DNA of 64,000 nt from Pseudorasbora parva (Eukaryota; Chordata; Actinopteri; Cypriniformes; Gobionidae): NCBI RefSeq assembly GCF_024679245.1, contig NC_090174.1, forward strand, positions 42,308,688 through 42,372,687, written 5' to 3'. The notes under the pieces are model-generated. The model was not told the origin of the DNA, searched no databases, and saw only the letters and a list, made by a program, of their open reading frames with translations. Made by a program: the position numbers and the translations under genes. Below are positions 13,285 through 25,881 of this stretch, piece after piece (the stretch's first letter is position 1; every line of letters begins with the position of its first letter).

Positions 13285-14393
13285 CCTCTACAGAATAATA
13301 ATCATATCTAATTCTGTAGCCCCGCCCAGTGACTCATTAAGCTGTTCGGATTGCGCTAGCCAGCAGCAATAAACATGCCGAAGAAGATAGCAGAATATTG
13401 CCCTATTCCTGGTTCTGGAAGAGCACAGTCGCTGCATAAGCTTAATTCTGATCCTAAAATTAGGAATGTGTGAAGCTTCATTTATTTTTTTAATGAAGTT
13501 CCAGCTTACGTGGGGAAGACATTGTACGTTTGTTCGCTTCATTTCACTGCGGAATAGTTTGTAAACAAGGCTCAGGTCGATGCTGGACTTGATGAGACAT
13601 ATTAAGATTAAAACAATGCTGTGCCTTCTATATTTTATCCAACCGGAATGTTGCAACATTTTTTTTTTTTTATATGTAATAGTATTGCTTTGTTATAGAT
13701 CGTTTTGATTATGGGTACGTGTCTAACCGAACATACCCTTAGCATGCTGGCACAGGCTAGAGAATCCCTTACTTGTTGCATCATTGTGATTCGGGGTCAG
13801 ACTCAGACATGTATGGGCCAGGACTCGCAAAGCTCAACCTCAAAGTTCCAAAGTCCCGGGGCTGTTTTCTCCAGACGGGCTACCAAAACGTAAACCCGTC
13901 GGCAGGCCGGTGAATCTCAAATAGTGAAATAATAATCCTTTGTTGATCTGCACCGTTCACATGCATGCGCGGTTCACGCTTATATCCACCGATCAGGCGG
14001 GCGAAGTAATACAAAAATAATATTCCAATCAATCGCAGGTGGCTGAGACGTAAATCATTGTGTGTGTTTGTTAAAGACATTTATGAGCCCTGTGATCAAG
14101 AGAATCATTCCGGTTGCCACTTTCAAAACAATCCCTCCCTAATGTGAACTGACAGGGGAGCTGAAGCTCATTAAATATACAAATCTTCTCCAATCCTAGC
14201 CATGGATGTTTACTTCCAAGTCTTCAGTGCGGCACGCCCATCAAAACCAAGTGTTCAGGAAAGAGTCTCAAAACCAGTTTAGAAAATAGCCTATTACTTA
14301 TTCATTATGATGTTTTGAATGTAAAAACCAAACATTATTAGTTAACCTCAGACAACAGTATAATTTTTTTTTTAAAAACAGTTCACGACACCT
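13285..14393 (+). mobile_element. TTAA-type element carrying a THAP-like relic (right end clear)
   Basis: The right end, read inverted, is AGGTGTCGTGAACTG and is followed by TTAA at 14394-14397. The left end is not clear; a small hairpin (CTACAGAAT...ATTCTGTAG) lies at 13288-13317. The interior carries the THAP-like frame at 13375-13644. Kolobok transposons insert at TTAA and often encode THAP-domain proteins, so a Kolobok relic is the best guess, but no transposase is present. Confidence 0.45.
13375..13644 (+). pseudogene. degenerate THAP zinc-finger domain
   Basis: Reading from the ATG at 13375 in one frame gives a THAP-like pattern interrupted by four stops. The first zinc pair is half lost: the expected C-x2-4-C appears as CPIPGSG with one cysteine. 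Then comes SLHKLNSDPKIRNV, a stop where many THAP domains have tryptophan, then VCSLHF (the second C-x2-H pair, 43 residues after the first cysteine), FVNKAQVDAGL and finally NNAVPSIF, matching the usual AVPTIF end. THAP domains bind DNA and occur in host factors and in P and Kolobok transposons. Constant frame plus scattered stops suggests slow decay by substitution, not a chance match. It has no support as a functional gene. Confidence 0.65.
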
Positions 14394-14540
14394 TTAAAAT
14401 TATTTAATGTAAGCTTCATAACAAAAATACCATGTTGTTAATGGAATCAATTACTGAATCTATATGACTATTTTAACCTAGATTCAACCTATACATTTAA
14501 ATTGCACAAGATCTTCACAAATAGAGGCATTATTGTTCCT

Positions 14541-14544
<4 letters not shown>

Positions 14545-14618
<74 letters not shown>
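14545..14618. repeat. (AT)n microsatellite
   Basis: About 73 bp of uninterrupted AT dinucleotides. Confidence 0.97.
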
Positions 14619-14620
<2 letters not shown>

Positions 14621-15407
14621 AATTTAAATATTCAGATATTTTTCACTATGAAGGTATTGTAGAGAACAGCACATTCCAGGGCCCAGTTTATGCCCATAAC
14701 AGCGGACAAAGGTTTGCTACATTTTGATTGGATCTTGTTGGAACTAACACAAACAAACTGTCCAACGCCATCAGATAAAAGATGCTAGGACAATAGCCAG
14801 ACACCCCTTGAAGGGAAAGACGACGAACTCTGGTACCGAGCCCAGAAAGTACAGGACTTCTCATTGGTCCACATGCAGCTTCTGCCCTTCACCCATCTAG
14901 AGACTGATCCCCAATGTCCTGGTCTGTGACTGCCGTAAAAATTCCTCAGGACCTCAGCAGTAGTGGGCAAAACAAAATGACCACAAGGATCCATCCAAAT
15001 CCATTCATATTTATGTTTGGAAACCTAAAGACTGGTGTAAACTACACTTTTTCAGAGAAATAAGTATTCTCAGTGACAGCTATTTATAATGCAACATCCT
15101 ACACAGCTGTTAATGAAGAAATTAATGAACGCATAACAGACTTTTTCCATCATGTTTGGTGTATATTCGTTTAGAATATTGCCATGGGTATGATGGTGGT
15201 TTGGAAAGTGAGGAATGCATTGGTAAACTTTAAAGACGCTTTAAAGATTTATAACTGTGTAGAGTATGCAAATGATTTCCACGGGCAAAGAAGGGTGGGC
15301 CACACTGTGTGCCCCCTCTGATGCCAGCAGCCAGTCGCAACACTGGAATGGAAAAGCGCCAAATTGCAATCTCCTCCTCATCAGAAAGGAACAGACACTC
15401 CATGTTC
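14619..15407. other. unidentified intron sequence
   Basis: More GC-balanced than its surroundings and without clear ends or domains. It runs into the tandem repeat at 15408 and may belong to the same unknown element. Confidence 0.4.
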
Positions 15408-15785
15408 GGAGCCTCCCTTTTAGAAAGACAAACAGTTCACCAAGTTACGAGTCTGTCCAGCAAGAATAAGATTGAAACAGATTACCAAGTTCTGAGTCTA
15501 CCCTTTAGAGACACATAACAGCCTCTGGTTAATCCAGAGCAACAACAAAAGATCAGAGGATCTGAGTATATAGCTTGTGAGGGAGCAACAGATACGATCA
15601 CATTCTGAGGCTCCAGCCTGTGAGGAAAGAGACATTAACAAACACTACATTCTGAGTTTAGTCCAGCAAGACGATAACAGCACGTCCCGAGTCTCCAAGC
15701 CAGAGAGACAAAAGCAGATTGAACAAGTCCTGAGTGTCTGGCCCAGAGAGGCAGAAGACACACAGAGACATTTGCAACAAGTTTA
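15408..15785 (+). repeat. degenerate tandem repeat with about 40-55 bp units
   Basis: Roughly eight diverged units share the pattern TGAGTCT, then CCAG or CCCTTTAG, then AGAGAGACA, then AACAGATT and CAAGTTC. Clear examples start near 15449, 15494, 15606, 15652, 15690 and 15733. The units vary in length and identity, so this is an old array. Three open frames of 67-69 codons cross it but none resembles a known protein. Confidence 0.55.
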
Positions 15786-16132
15786 AGCTCAGGAGAGCAA
15801 ACCTTCACTTCAAGGTTCCTTTGTCTGCGTGTTCCCGATTAAGGACTTTCTGCACCTACTTCAGGGCCTCAACTGTGTGTTCCAGATTTTAGGACCCTTT
15901 TGTGCTCTAGGAGATCAGCATCCCAAAGAAGGCTGTTGAAACGGATTCCAGCTCCTTTTCCCACAGCATTGTCACCCAGCACAACCAGTGGAAGAAGTCA
16001 CCGCCATCTGACTGCTTACTCAAACACGTGAAACGTAAACATCAGCTAACAAAACCTCTTTCCAGAGACCTTGGCATTGTCATATTATCTAGGGCTGTAC
16101 CAGAAAAATTGATGGGTTGCTATTCGATTTTC
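15786..16132. other. unidentified intron sequence
   Basis: Nothing recognisable up to 16088. From 16090 TAGGGCTGTACCAG looks like a hAT-type tip, leading directly into the duplicated block. Confidence 0.35.
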
Positions 16133-16572
16133 AAACTTGGGATTCAATTTTTTTTGTTTCAAATTTCAAATTTCCCCCTCGAAATGGTTCTCATTTGCGC
16201 TTGCATGTTTACACTATAAAACCTGGCGAAACACAATACTCTTTTTAAACTATTATTTTATAGCCTAGCAGTTTTTAATAGGATGGACAGTTGAAATGGA
16301 ACCCCACCTTGTTATACTTAATACATATATTTGCTTCTTAGTGTTCCCTGCAACTGAGTATTCCCTGTCTAGAGCACAAAATTGCATTAACAATAATGAT
16401 ATGGAAGAAGCGCATGCCTGAGTTTGCATTTTGGGTTAAGCTGCGTTGGTTTGACTATGTGAAAAATAGAAAAATAGAATCAAAATGTATTAGCCTTTTT
16501 ACCCGTTAGGGATGTGACGGTGAGAAAAGGCTCTACGAGTTAGAAATCTCACCAGTCTTTCAGGTAAATTAG
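16133..16572 (+). repeat. 440-bp direct duplication, copy 1
   Basis: This block, from AAACTTGGGATTCAA to TAAATTAG, recurs at 18416-18856 in the same orientation. I find only a one-base difference in a T run (8 versus 9 T) and one G/A change near the right end. A TAGGGATGTGACGGTGAG string inside resembles a hAT tip. The block carries no supported gene. Confidence 0.95.
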
Positions 16573-17134
16573 CTGACCAACTCTGCCCACTTTTCTCATA
16601 CAGCCCAGGTAAAAAAAACATTGACTAGTGTCCCAAACTAAGAGAGGGGGAAGGTGGTCATCTGATGTACACATAACCACACCTAAAGTGGCGTGTGATC
16701 CAACAATCACAATGTTAGCGGTAGGGCTGGGCGACATGGCCCAAAAAAAATGAATCAATATAATTTTCCATATCAGTCAATATCTCGTTAAATATCACAA
16801 TAAATGTAAAATCTTTATTTCTTTAAAGTTTAAAGGCATATTTTTGTTCCTAAGTGAAAGATGTAGAAAACAGACAGTTAACTGCGGTTTTAAATTATCC
16901 TTTATTGTCAAAACATGACAAACACTTATCAAACAGGTGAACAATTTATTAAAACTGAGGGATTCAGCATTTTTTTACTCAACACAATATATTAATAATA
17001 TCATTATATATACTTAATTGTGTAAGTAGTAAAACACTAAACAAAAAACTGACAAAAAGTTAAGAAACATTTAGAGTCCCCACTCTCTTGCCTCACAGTG
17101 GATTAGTCCACCGTGCATCTCACACACATGAGCG

Positions 17135-17136
<2 letters not shown>

Positions 17137-17171
<35 letters not shown>

Positions 17172-17182
17172 CTCATCTCACC

Positions 17183-17215
<33 letters not shown>
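17137..17215. repeat. two (CA)n microsatellites
   Basis: CA arrays at about 17137-17170 and 17184-17215 separated by TCTCATCTCACCGA, inside the hAT relic. Confidence 0.95.
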
Positions 17216-17217
<2 letters not shown>

Positions 17218-17614
17218 CACCGACAGTGGGCTAGTCGGGAGCGGAGAGAGAGAGCAAAGTTCAGTAGATGTGTAACTCCAGTGAGGGCTGTTTATTTTAT
17301 TCATTTTAAACATCGGATGAAATCATTTATTTTTTTTATACAGGCGATGCTGAGTCATTACATCACCAAAAACAAACAATCATGATAGCGATGTACAAGT
17401 CTGGTGTTTCAGTGATTAAAGTTTGGTAAAGTTAGCTTGTTGTCAGTCACCCACTACAACTAACAAGGTGATAAGCCTGTGCGTGAATGTAGTTAATGTA
17501 GATTTACCGCTGTGTTGGGCTCAATGTTATATGGAAGAACTTTGAAGAACCACGATCATTTAATAATTAAATTCCGTGTGGTGAACCTATGATAAGCAGT
17601 CCACGTACAGTACG

Positions 17615-17746
17615 TCACTCTGTTTTATGTCGGATGGAAAAGCCAAAATATCTCCAAACCACTAAAGTTGAGCAAACTAACTTGTCAATGATATCAGTGT
17701 CCTCCGAGCTGGTCGTGAGCACTGAATTTTCTTCAATATTGCTCAT
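17615..17746 (-). pseudogene. hAT transposase N-terminal remnant (BED-type start)
   Basis: On the minus strand an ATG at 17746 opens a 43-codon frame that ends in TGA at 17617-17615. It contains DIIDKLVCSTLVVWRYFGF. The acidic stretch followed by LV...VVW.YFGF is the usual lead-in to the BED zinc finger of animal hAT transposases. The zinc ligands that should follow are missing because the frame stops. Its position inside an element with hAT ends and duplication supports the call. Confidence 0.65.
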
Positions 17747-18415
17747 TTTCCTCACTCCACTTCACTCCGATCCTCCAAGCCTGTCAGTCACTGTTACTGT
17801 TAACAACACCCAGAAGCCCGGTCTGCAATACGCATGCGCAGCATTATGCATAGCGCGTACAGCATTATATCGATACTTTATCGAACTGTTGTTATAGTTT
17901 TATTCGAGGAAAGTTATATTGTGATGATTATTTAGTTATCGATATATCATTATAAAAGTTATTGCTGTATCACCCAGCCCTAGTCAGCGGTGACGTGAGT
18001 ACCAATCCCTATCATACTTCGCGTCCTTAGATGGGACAAAAGTAAAATCACTATAGTACTGATACAGAAATCACATTAAATTAGGAGTGAATTATTCCTT
18101 TAAAATATAAGCATTTTTAATTGAAATTTAAATAATTGTTCATTTTCTTTACCAGTTGGTGGCGTGATCTCAAACTGCTCAGTTGCCCCCCCCAAAGGAG
18201 GAAAAAATGGCAATTCCAATATTTAATTTCAATTAACCAAAGCAATGCTAAAATACAGACCCAATCTCGATTGACGTCCTCATTGTCAAATGTGTTGATG
18301 CGCTACACATGAATGTTTTGGTAAAACAAAAAATGGACATGTCAAAAAATGTGTCAATTTCAAAACTGTGAAAAATCTAGATAGACAGATATTGACCATA
18401 TCTACTTGGGTGAAA

Positions 18416-18856
18416 AAACTTGGGATTCAATTTTTTTTTGTTTCAAATTTCAAATTTCCCCCTCGAAATGGTTCTCATTTGCGCTTGCATGTTTACACTA
18501 TAAAACCTGGCGAAACACAATACTCTTTTTAAACTATTATTTTATAGCCTAGCAGTTTTTAATAGGATGGACAGTTGAAATGGAACCCCACCTTGTTATA
18601 CTTAATACATATATTTGCTTCTTAGTGTTCCCTGCAACTGAGTATTCCCTGTCTAGAGCACAAAATTGCATTAACAATAATGATATGGAAGAAGCGCATG
18701 CCTGAGTTTGCATTTTGGGTTAAGCTGCGTTGGTTTGACTATGTGAAAAATAGAAAAATAGAATCAAAATGTATTAGCCTTTTTACCCGTTAGGGATGTG
18801 ACGGTGAGAAAAGGCTCTACGAGTTAGAAATCTCACCAGTCTTTCAGATAAATTAG
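18416..18856 (+). repeat. 440-bp direct duplication, copy 2
   Basis: Second copy of the block at 16133-16572, 2.28 kb downstream in the same orientation, almost identical. Confidence 0.95.
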
Positions 18857-20585
18857 TAGATGTAGTATACAAAATATGTAGATGAAGGTTGGTGGTGTTA
18901 GATGATATGAGATGGAGACCCCAGATGGATTAGATTAAGTTATATGGGCTGAAAGCCTCACAGCTAGACAAATATTAAAGAAAACCAACAGATGCAATAC
19001 CAAAGGTGGTGTCAAAAATTGTCCAGGAGACAAAGAGCAGGGTTGAGAAAAACAGTTTAACATGAATGAATTGAGGGGCCCAGTGGACTGTGATTATTTG
19101 ATGAAGATCTTTAGAGCAAATGACATTTTCATGTTACTCTATGCATCTAAGCTTGAGAAACTTTCTGGATTATTACCACTGAAGAAATATGCTTTCATGG
19201 CAATTAACATCACACTCATGCTGAAATTGGTGATCCTCTCATGCTTAGATGAGAGACACTCCATTTCCATTTTGATAAGTATCAACATTTTCAGCAGTTT
19301 TCTGGTCATGATAAGCTGTATAATTTTCAACATCTTAGGAAACTGAACTACAAGTATCCAAAGCACCACAGACAAACCATATACAAACTGAGACTAAACA
19401 GGAGTTAAACTGAGCAAAATTATTTATCAGCCCAGACGGGGACTTTCTGATTCTGATGCAATTTAATCAGTTAGCCGAGAAGATCTGTAACAGTTCTGTC
19501 AACAAATTAATGTCCTGGATCTAATGTGACAAGGAATAAAAAGGTTGCGACTGCAATAACATGACTGCGATGAGCACACAGGTTTGTGGACAAGGCTGAC
19601 ATGCTGTCTCTGCACGTTACTGATGGTAAAAGCAGAAAGCTGTGGAATGCTACTTAGATCATGCTACTGTTGACTATACATACATTTTGTATAGCAGGTG
19701 GCGACTAAATTACAAAATAAACATGTTGGTGACATTTTTGGTGAATGGCATTAAACGTTAAGAGACAAACCACACTCAGCTATAAAAACTAAAGGACAAA
19801 GACCAATAGCTGCACACTCGTAAGCTTTAAGATCGATGACAAACACACAGAGCACAGCATTGACAATTGTCTAGAGAGAATAATATAACATCAGTGGCAA
19901 GAGTGAACTACATGCACTTTACAAATCCTTCACCTTCTCTGTCTCTCTCTGTATCAGTTGTAGCTTCACTATAGAGCCCTTAGGTAAGCCAGTATATATA
20001 TATATATATATATAGCGTTACAATAATAATTTACAAATTATTTTAGTTATATATATTGCCTTTTTCATTATATACAATTGCCCCAATGCACTAAAGTGAT
20101 CATTCCTGAATTTGGCATTCAACAATAAATCGGTAATAAATAATGAAACGGTTGGTCTTGACTGGCAACGCTACGATTCAGCTGGCATGAGCTCTGCATG
20201 TCCGCCAAACTGTTTAGAGTAATAATCAGTGAGACAGATTCGAGCAAGCGGCCATATGGAGCCATTGAGGGAAAGCTCTCAAGAAGGAGTGAAATAAAGC
20301 AAAATTGCTGACCTCTTCAGGGCTTCAAATGCGGGTCAATTTTATCTATAAAAGGCTACTGTGGTTTTGTCTTCTTTAATGTAGCTAAGTATTAAACTGT
20401 TAGCACACCATTACTATAGTAATTTAACAGATAGATATTCACAACGATATACGTTTGGAGGGAACTAGGGCAGACAACAACACAAAAATATTAGTAAAAT
20501 TGCAATAACATGTTTAGTATTATGATTTTACTATAAATATAATGTCATGATGTATTTATTATTGTACTAAATTTGACATAATTTA
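18857..20585. other. unique-looking intron sequence with a short AT array
   Basis: An (AT)n stretch at 19993-20015 is the only feature. A 94-codon frame at 19062-19346 has no recognisable domain. Confidence 0.4.
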
Positions 20586-22412
20586 TTAAAACATTTTTTT
20601 AAATATTTGCATGAAATAGTTGGTAAATATTGGATATTTAAGACATTTTAAGATAAAACAATAACACATTGTCCTAATGTGATACTTTGAATTTACCCCC
20701 AAAAATGTTTTGATTCTGTGCAAACAAATTACTTTTTTATTTTTTTTTGGGAATAACGTTGAGGCAATTCTATTCTTAACGTTAGACCTACTGAAGAAGT
20801 GATGGGTACAAGAAGAGTAGAAAAAAAAGTACAAGGGAGAGAGATGAGACCGAGACATATCAGGGAAATGAAGATAATGAAAAGAAAAAGGGAAGGGAAG
20901 GAAAGGAAAGGTGCAGTTCAAGAGAGAACCTTTAATTGTTTTTGCACAGCCTAAGCCTAAGGATTTAGAATAATTTTTTATGTGAAGACTATAAAAAAAA
21001 AATGGTTTTCCATGTTTCTACATTTTTTGTGGGTGTATGGCATGGCCTGGATTGGTGTGACATTTCCCTGCCTGAAATTTTGTCCCAGTCCAGCACTGTG
21101 TACAGTTCTTACGTCGCCTGTTTACATGAATACTCACCAAGGCTGGAATTTTGACATATTCATGTGCATTTGACCAAAGACAAGCTTGTCCGTGGTCCCC
21201 TTGGTGCGCACACACAGCAAGCATTCTGTCAGTAGCGGATTTAGTTCTCTTTTGCGGCTATTAATATTTATTTTTTAATATCAAGCACATCCTGCTCTTT
21301 ACTTTCTCACTCATCCACATTTCTTTATTAATAACTTCAAACAGTCCCTTCCACTGTGCGGATTATCATACAGACATTTTTGAGACACATTTATATGACA
21401 AAAAAGATCTCAGTGGGAAAAGCAAAAGCACAGGTGAAATGCTTCAAAATGTCTCTCTTGGCACAACAGAGCACCAGTTTCAATCAATATACACGTTTAT
21501 ATATTTTTCATATACTATTTTCAATGCTGTTCTAAATTCATTCTTTTCACCAAAAGCACAAAAAGCTGATTGAATCTGAGTGCAAGATCTCTAGATTACC
21601 ATCGACCTAAACTCTTTGATAAGAACTATTATCTATAAAGTTACAGAAAAGTACAACCCACAAAACCTCCCCACATGCTTAAACACATTCAAATGAGCCT
21701 GGGCAGAAATCATTTACTCCAGAGAATGCGTCCAGAACTCCTCTTTTTAACTTGAAGACCTTTGTAGAGGGAGTTTTTGTTTTAGTTCCAGTTTTTTTTC
21801 TCACTAACAGACGTGGGTTGCATGTTAAGAAAGTACTTTCACTAGCTGAACTTATGGTCAGAAGTGTGATAAACAGCCAGCACTTGAAGCTCGCACAAAA
21901 GCCTTCTCTTTCATTCACTTGTTTTCTCTCCGTCTCTCTACTTCACAGATCTGACTCTACTCTCAATTCCACACATTCAGCACTCTGGTCAGACTTTTTT
22001 CATTGTTGGGCATTCATTACAGGTGTCATTTTACCTTATCAGCAACATTAGCTCTCAGATTTGTCTGCAGTGACAATGAGGAGTTTGCTGGCTCCCTCAA
22101 CCCCTCTCACATTTACCTTAGATGGCACTGATGCCCATCTGCTCTCCTGGCACTAGGAGCCATCAAAACAAGGCCTGCAGAAAAGATCTGGGACAAAAAG
22201 CCCCGCTGCATCAACAATCCTCACAGTTAGGGCCAGGGTTGGCTGTGCCTTTAGTGGCTAAAACAATAGCCTCAAAACCTTGCCACTATCACTTTTTCTA
22301 TTATGACATCCCATTAATGGTGCCTGTCAGAGGCCTAATGCCTGATCAAACCAAAAAATGTTGCCAAGATTTTTAGAGCCAAATGGATTTGAATGCAGCT
22401 TCCAAAAAACAA

Positions 22413-22415
<3 letters not shown>
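20586..22415. other. unique-looking intron sequence
   Basis: Contains a purine-rich run near 20815-20920. Frames of up to 111 codons follow the base bias and show no domain. Confidence 0.4.

Positions 22416-22468
<53 letters not shown>
22416..22468. repeat. (AT)n microsatellite
   Basis: About 53 bp of AT dinucleotides. Confidence 0.97.
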
Positions 22469-22472
<4 letters not shown>

Positions 22473-24426
22473 TTTGATAATTCAGCCTTTGAAGCATTCG
22501 ATGTGTCAGTATATCACCTCATAAACTCCATTTGCCTTTGGCTGGCACTAGACAGACACGGTCAGCAGCAGCACTCGTAATATTATATGTTATATATACC
22601 TTTTTGGTTTATTACATGTCATGCCCCAAAACACCCCCCATACTCATTAAGAGTCTAAGTACATCCCTGTTGGACCATGCTCATAATGTGTTTTTTTCGT
22701 CGTTAAACTGGCAAAAGTGGGTTCGAACACACCATGCGGCCTTCGCTTCAGAGTATGCCCTCAGATCATTACAATTTGGTCCATTATGTTTATTTTATGT
22801 TTCTGTCTGACATTTAAATACAGATTTAAAAAAAAACATTCATTGTTTGTAAAGTATACACTGATGTCGAAGCAGCAATAATCCTTTCAAATAGACTATA
22901 ATTTTAGAAGTTTTTAAAGTTTTTATTGATATCATATTATAAACATGACTTGGGTAAATATAAAGTTTACTTTAATTGTAGAATTTTGTAGATACAAATG
23001 GACAAATTGAGAATATTAAGTTTGCAGGACTTCAGCCCGGTTCCCGTTTTGTTTTTTTACCATCTTTAAGAGCTTTGTACGGTCTGTGAGGAGAAAGATA
23101 CAGCACTCCAGCCTCCACTTTTGTAACTAATAATGATATTAAGTCAAGAGTGTAATTTCCCAGAGAGCTTATCTGTGGTTTTCCTACACAGGTGATTACA
23201 AGGAATAAGTGGGGTCTGAAAACCCTCAAAGAGTGGCTAGATTAATTACATTTGCAAATGAGAAATATTTGATGATTGAATTTGCTTTCTGCTTCGTGTT
23301 GCATACTGATACTGTATATCCTAAAATTGCAGATATCAAATAATATCAAGTAATATCAATTAAATAACAATTGTCTCACTTCAAGAGATTTCATAAAGTA
23401 GCAATAGATTAGAAAAAAACTTCCAGTTAGCTTGGGCCCTCCAATGGCTTTCATTTTTCATTTTCTAGATAAGACGATATATTCACAGTGGATACACGCA
23501 AGATGCACTTGAACAATAGAGCTTAATGTCGCAAATGCTGTAATGAGCAATATAATACGACATTCCACTTTCAAATGCAACCCCACCTTACAGACATTCA
23601 TTCCCATATTGCATTAGTAATCTTCTAAAAGTGAGATGAGATAAGAAATTTCATTAAATTGAAACTACTGTCGTTTGGAGGGAGAAAGGTGAATAATAAA
23701 TTGAATGTTAAGTGGCGAGGAAGAAAAGCTAAAAGAAAATCTCTCTGAGAACAATTACCCTCAACAAGTCATCTTCAGTTTCATGCATAACATTAGGCAT
23801 GTTTTATATTAGCACAGAGAATATTATTAGAGAAGTTACTGACTTTCTTTCCTGTGATTTAAAAAAAAAACAAGAAGAAGAAGAAGAATGAGTGAAAATA
23901 CTATGACCAGTGTGTGCAGAAATATATTTTGGGCTCTTTATTCTCATTGTCATTTGAGAGCAGAACAGTGATTGATGGCAGTTTGACTTTATATGAGATT
24001 TTGAAGGGTGTTTTTTAATTAAATTAAATCTAAGCTTTGTAATAAAATCCAGTCAAATAATAAAATAAATAACCCGAAACCCAGAGAAATAAGATCCCTT
24101 GCAATAAAGTACAAATCAAATTAAACTAAATATGATCAAATGAGATACAGTAGGGACTATTATACCATCAACATAAAATCAAAGCAATAGTGCTTTGGCT
24201 TATCATAGTTTAGCATATACACAAGAACTGAATGTGAATCATTGAAGCAGCATTCAAATTCAGCACTCTTCCAGAGTATTTGTTTGATTAATTATACAAA
24301 TAAATTGATTCATTCAATATGAACATAAGATAGGTCACAAAACTTTAAAAATGCACTACATTTTGCAATGCAACTGCCTACCCAAGCAATCCAACTGTCT
24401 ACCGTATACATAAAGGTCTGTCTGTC
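22469..24426. other. unique-looking intron sequence
   Basis: No gene or element end supported. A short AAG run lies at 23873-23887. Confidence 0.4.
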
Positions 24427-24565
24427 TTAATATGATCTGAAAAAGTAATGCTTAAAAAATGCACAAAAAGCCTTCTGTACAAATATCATTGATATGCGTT
24501 TGATAAATACAAACAAATTATCAAAATGTGGCTTATTAATAATGGCTCACTAATAATGACTACAT
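24427..24565 (-). repeat. interspersed repeat B, inverse of 31550-31680
   Basis: Shares, in inverse orientation to 31550-31680, the phrases TCTGAAAAAGTAATGCT, CTGTACAAATATCATTGATA and AATAATGGCTCAC. Identity is high in these blocks with small indels between them. The family is not known to me. Confidence 0.7.
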
Positions 24566-25036
24566 TTTCAGACAGTTTTAAATGAATATATTGTATTTGC
24601 TGCACTGGCTGTTAAATTTGTTCTATAATTTATGTGTCTTGTGTTAACCTCTGATTTTGACCCAAAATCCATCACCTTTTTCTTCCTCCCTTTCTGCCTC
24701 AGTTCTTCCTTTGGTGGCTACAGCCTCCCTATAACCGGCAGGTGAGTAAAACAGCCCTCTCTGGCTCGGTGGTTGTGAGGTAAATGAAATCTCTTCAGGG
24801 AGAAGTTAGGTCACATAGGCTGATTTATTTACCATGTGGCGATACGAGGACTCTCCGGGGCTAGAGAAAGATCCAGGGGAAATGACCTATAAAACCAAAC
24901 ACAGGCCCACGCTGATAAATCTTCTTTAATACCCACTCTTCTTTATGCATGAGAATGGAGAACAAATAAAGGTCTGTTTAAGGTATGGAAATAACCAGTG
25001 GGACAATTTTTTGGTGGCACAACAATTTCTACTATG
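24566..25036. other. unique-looking intron sequence
   Basis: Positions 24660-24930 are richer in G+C than the flanks but show no open domain. No element ends seen. Confidence 0.4.
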
Positions 25037-25040
25037 TTAA

Positions 25041-25665
25041 AAGGGTTAGTTCAGCCAAAAATGTCATTCTGTCATTAATTACTCAACCTCATGTCGTTCG
25101 ACACCCGTAAGACTGTTTTTCTACAAAGTGGTTCTACAATAATTTTGTAAAGCAACAAGAATAGTTTTTGTGTGCCAAAAAAAACTGATGGGCCAATTTC
25201 CAAACAAAGCTTTGAAACGTTATGTACCTGTGTAAAAAAACAAAGCTTCCTGAAGAATCGGAGCTTAATGAATCAGCGTATCGATTCATGATTCGGACCA
25301 CCAAAGGCATGTGATTTCAGCAGTTTGGCGGTTTGACACACGATCCAAATCATAAATCAATACACTGATTCATTAAGCTCCGATTCTTCAGGAAGCTTTG
25401 TTTTGAAATTGGCCCATCACTATATAAGTTATTTAGTTGTTGGGTTTTTTGCACACAAAAACTAATTCTCGTCACTTCATAAAATTATTACAGAACCTCT
25501 TGAGAGTCTTGAGAGAGGAAATTACATTGTTGCCAATGGAAGCCTTTTTGAGCCATCGGATTTCAACAAAAATATCTTCATTTGTGTTCCGAAGATGAAC
25601 GGAGGTCTTACGGGTGTCAAATAACGTGAGGATGAGGAATTGATGACAAAATTTTCACTAACCCT
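25041..25665. mobile_element. near-palindromic TTAA-type MITE, copy 2
   Basis: TTAA flanks both sides (25037-25040 and 25666-25669). The ends are AAGGGTTAGTTCAGCC and the inverse of CACTAACCCT. The arms pair over most of the 625 bp. The centre holds CATGTGATTTCAGCAGTTTG, as in copy 1 at 4665-5450, so they are one family although their arm sequences differ in places. Confidence 0.8.
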
Positions 25666-25728
25666 TTAAATGCCTCGCTTCAAAGTTAACATTGCCCATA
25701 GCATGCTCTCCTCACTTTTTGGGATAAA

Positions 25729-25881
<153 letters not shown>

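Larger units (their letters stand above)
16722..17982 (-). mobile_element. hAT transposon relic, TAGGGCTGGGCGA family, copy 1
   Basis: The ends are TAGGGCTGGGCGACATGGC and, inverted, TAGGGCTGGGTGATACAGC. The flanks are GTTAGCGG (16714-16721) and GTCAGCGG (17983-17990), an 8-bp duplication with one mismatch, as expected for hAT. Inside are a transposase N-terminal remnant at 17615-17746 and two CA arrays. The same end family occurs at 27361-28515. Confidence 0.85.

Noticed and set aside
16508..18012. Possible outer hAT element from TAGGGATGTGACGGTG to CAATCCCTA
   Set aside because: The tips match poorly and flanking 8-mers (TTACCCGT and TCATACTT) differ, so the pair could not be supported.
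19062..19346. 94-codon frame with membrane-like segments
   Set aside because: Hydrophobicity comes from T-rich codons; no known domain and no promoter or splice context.
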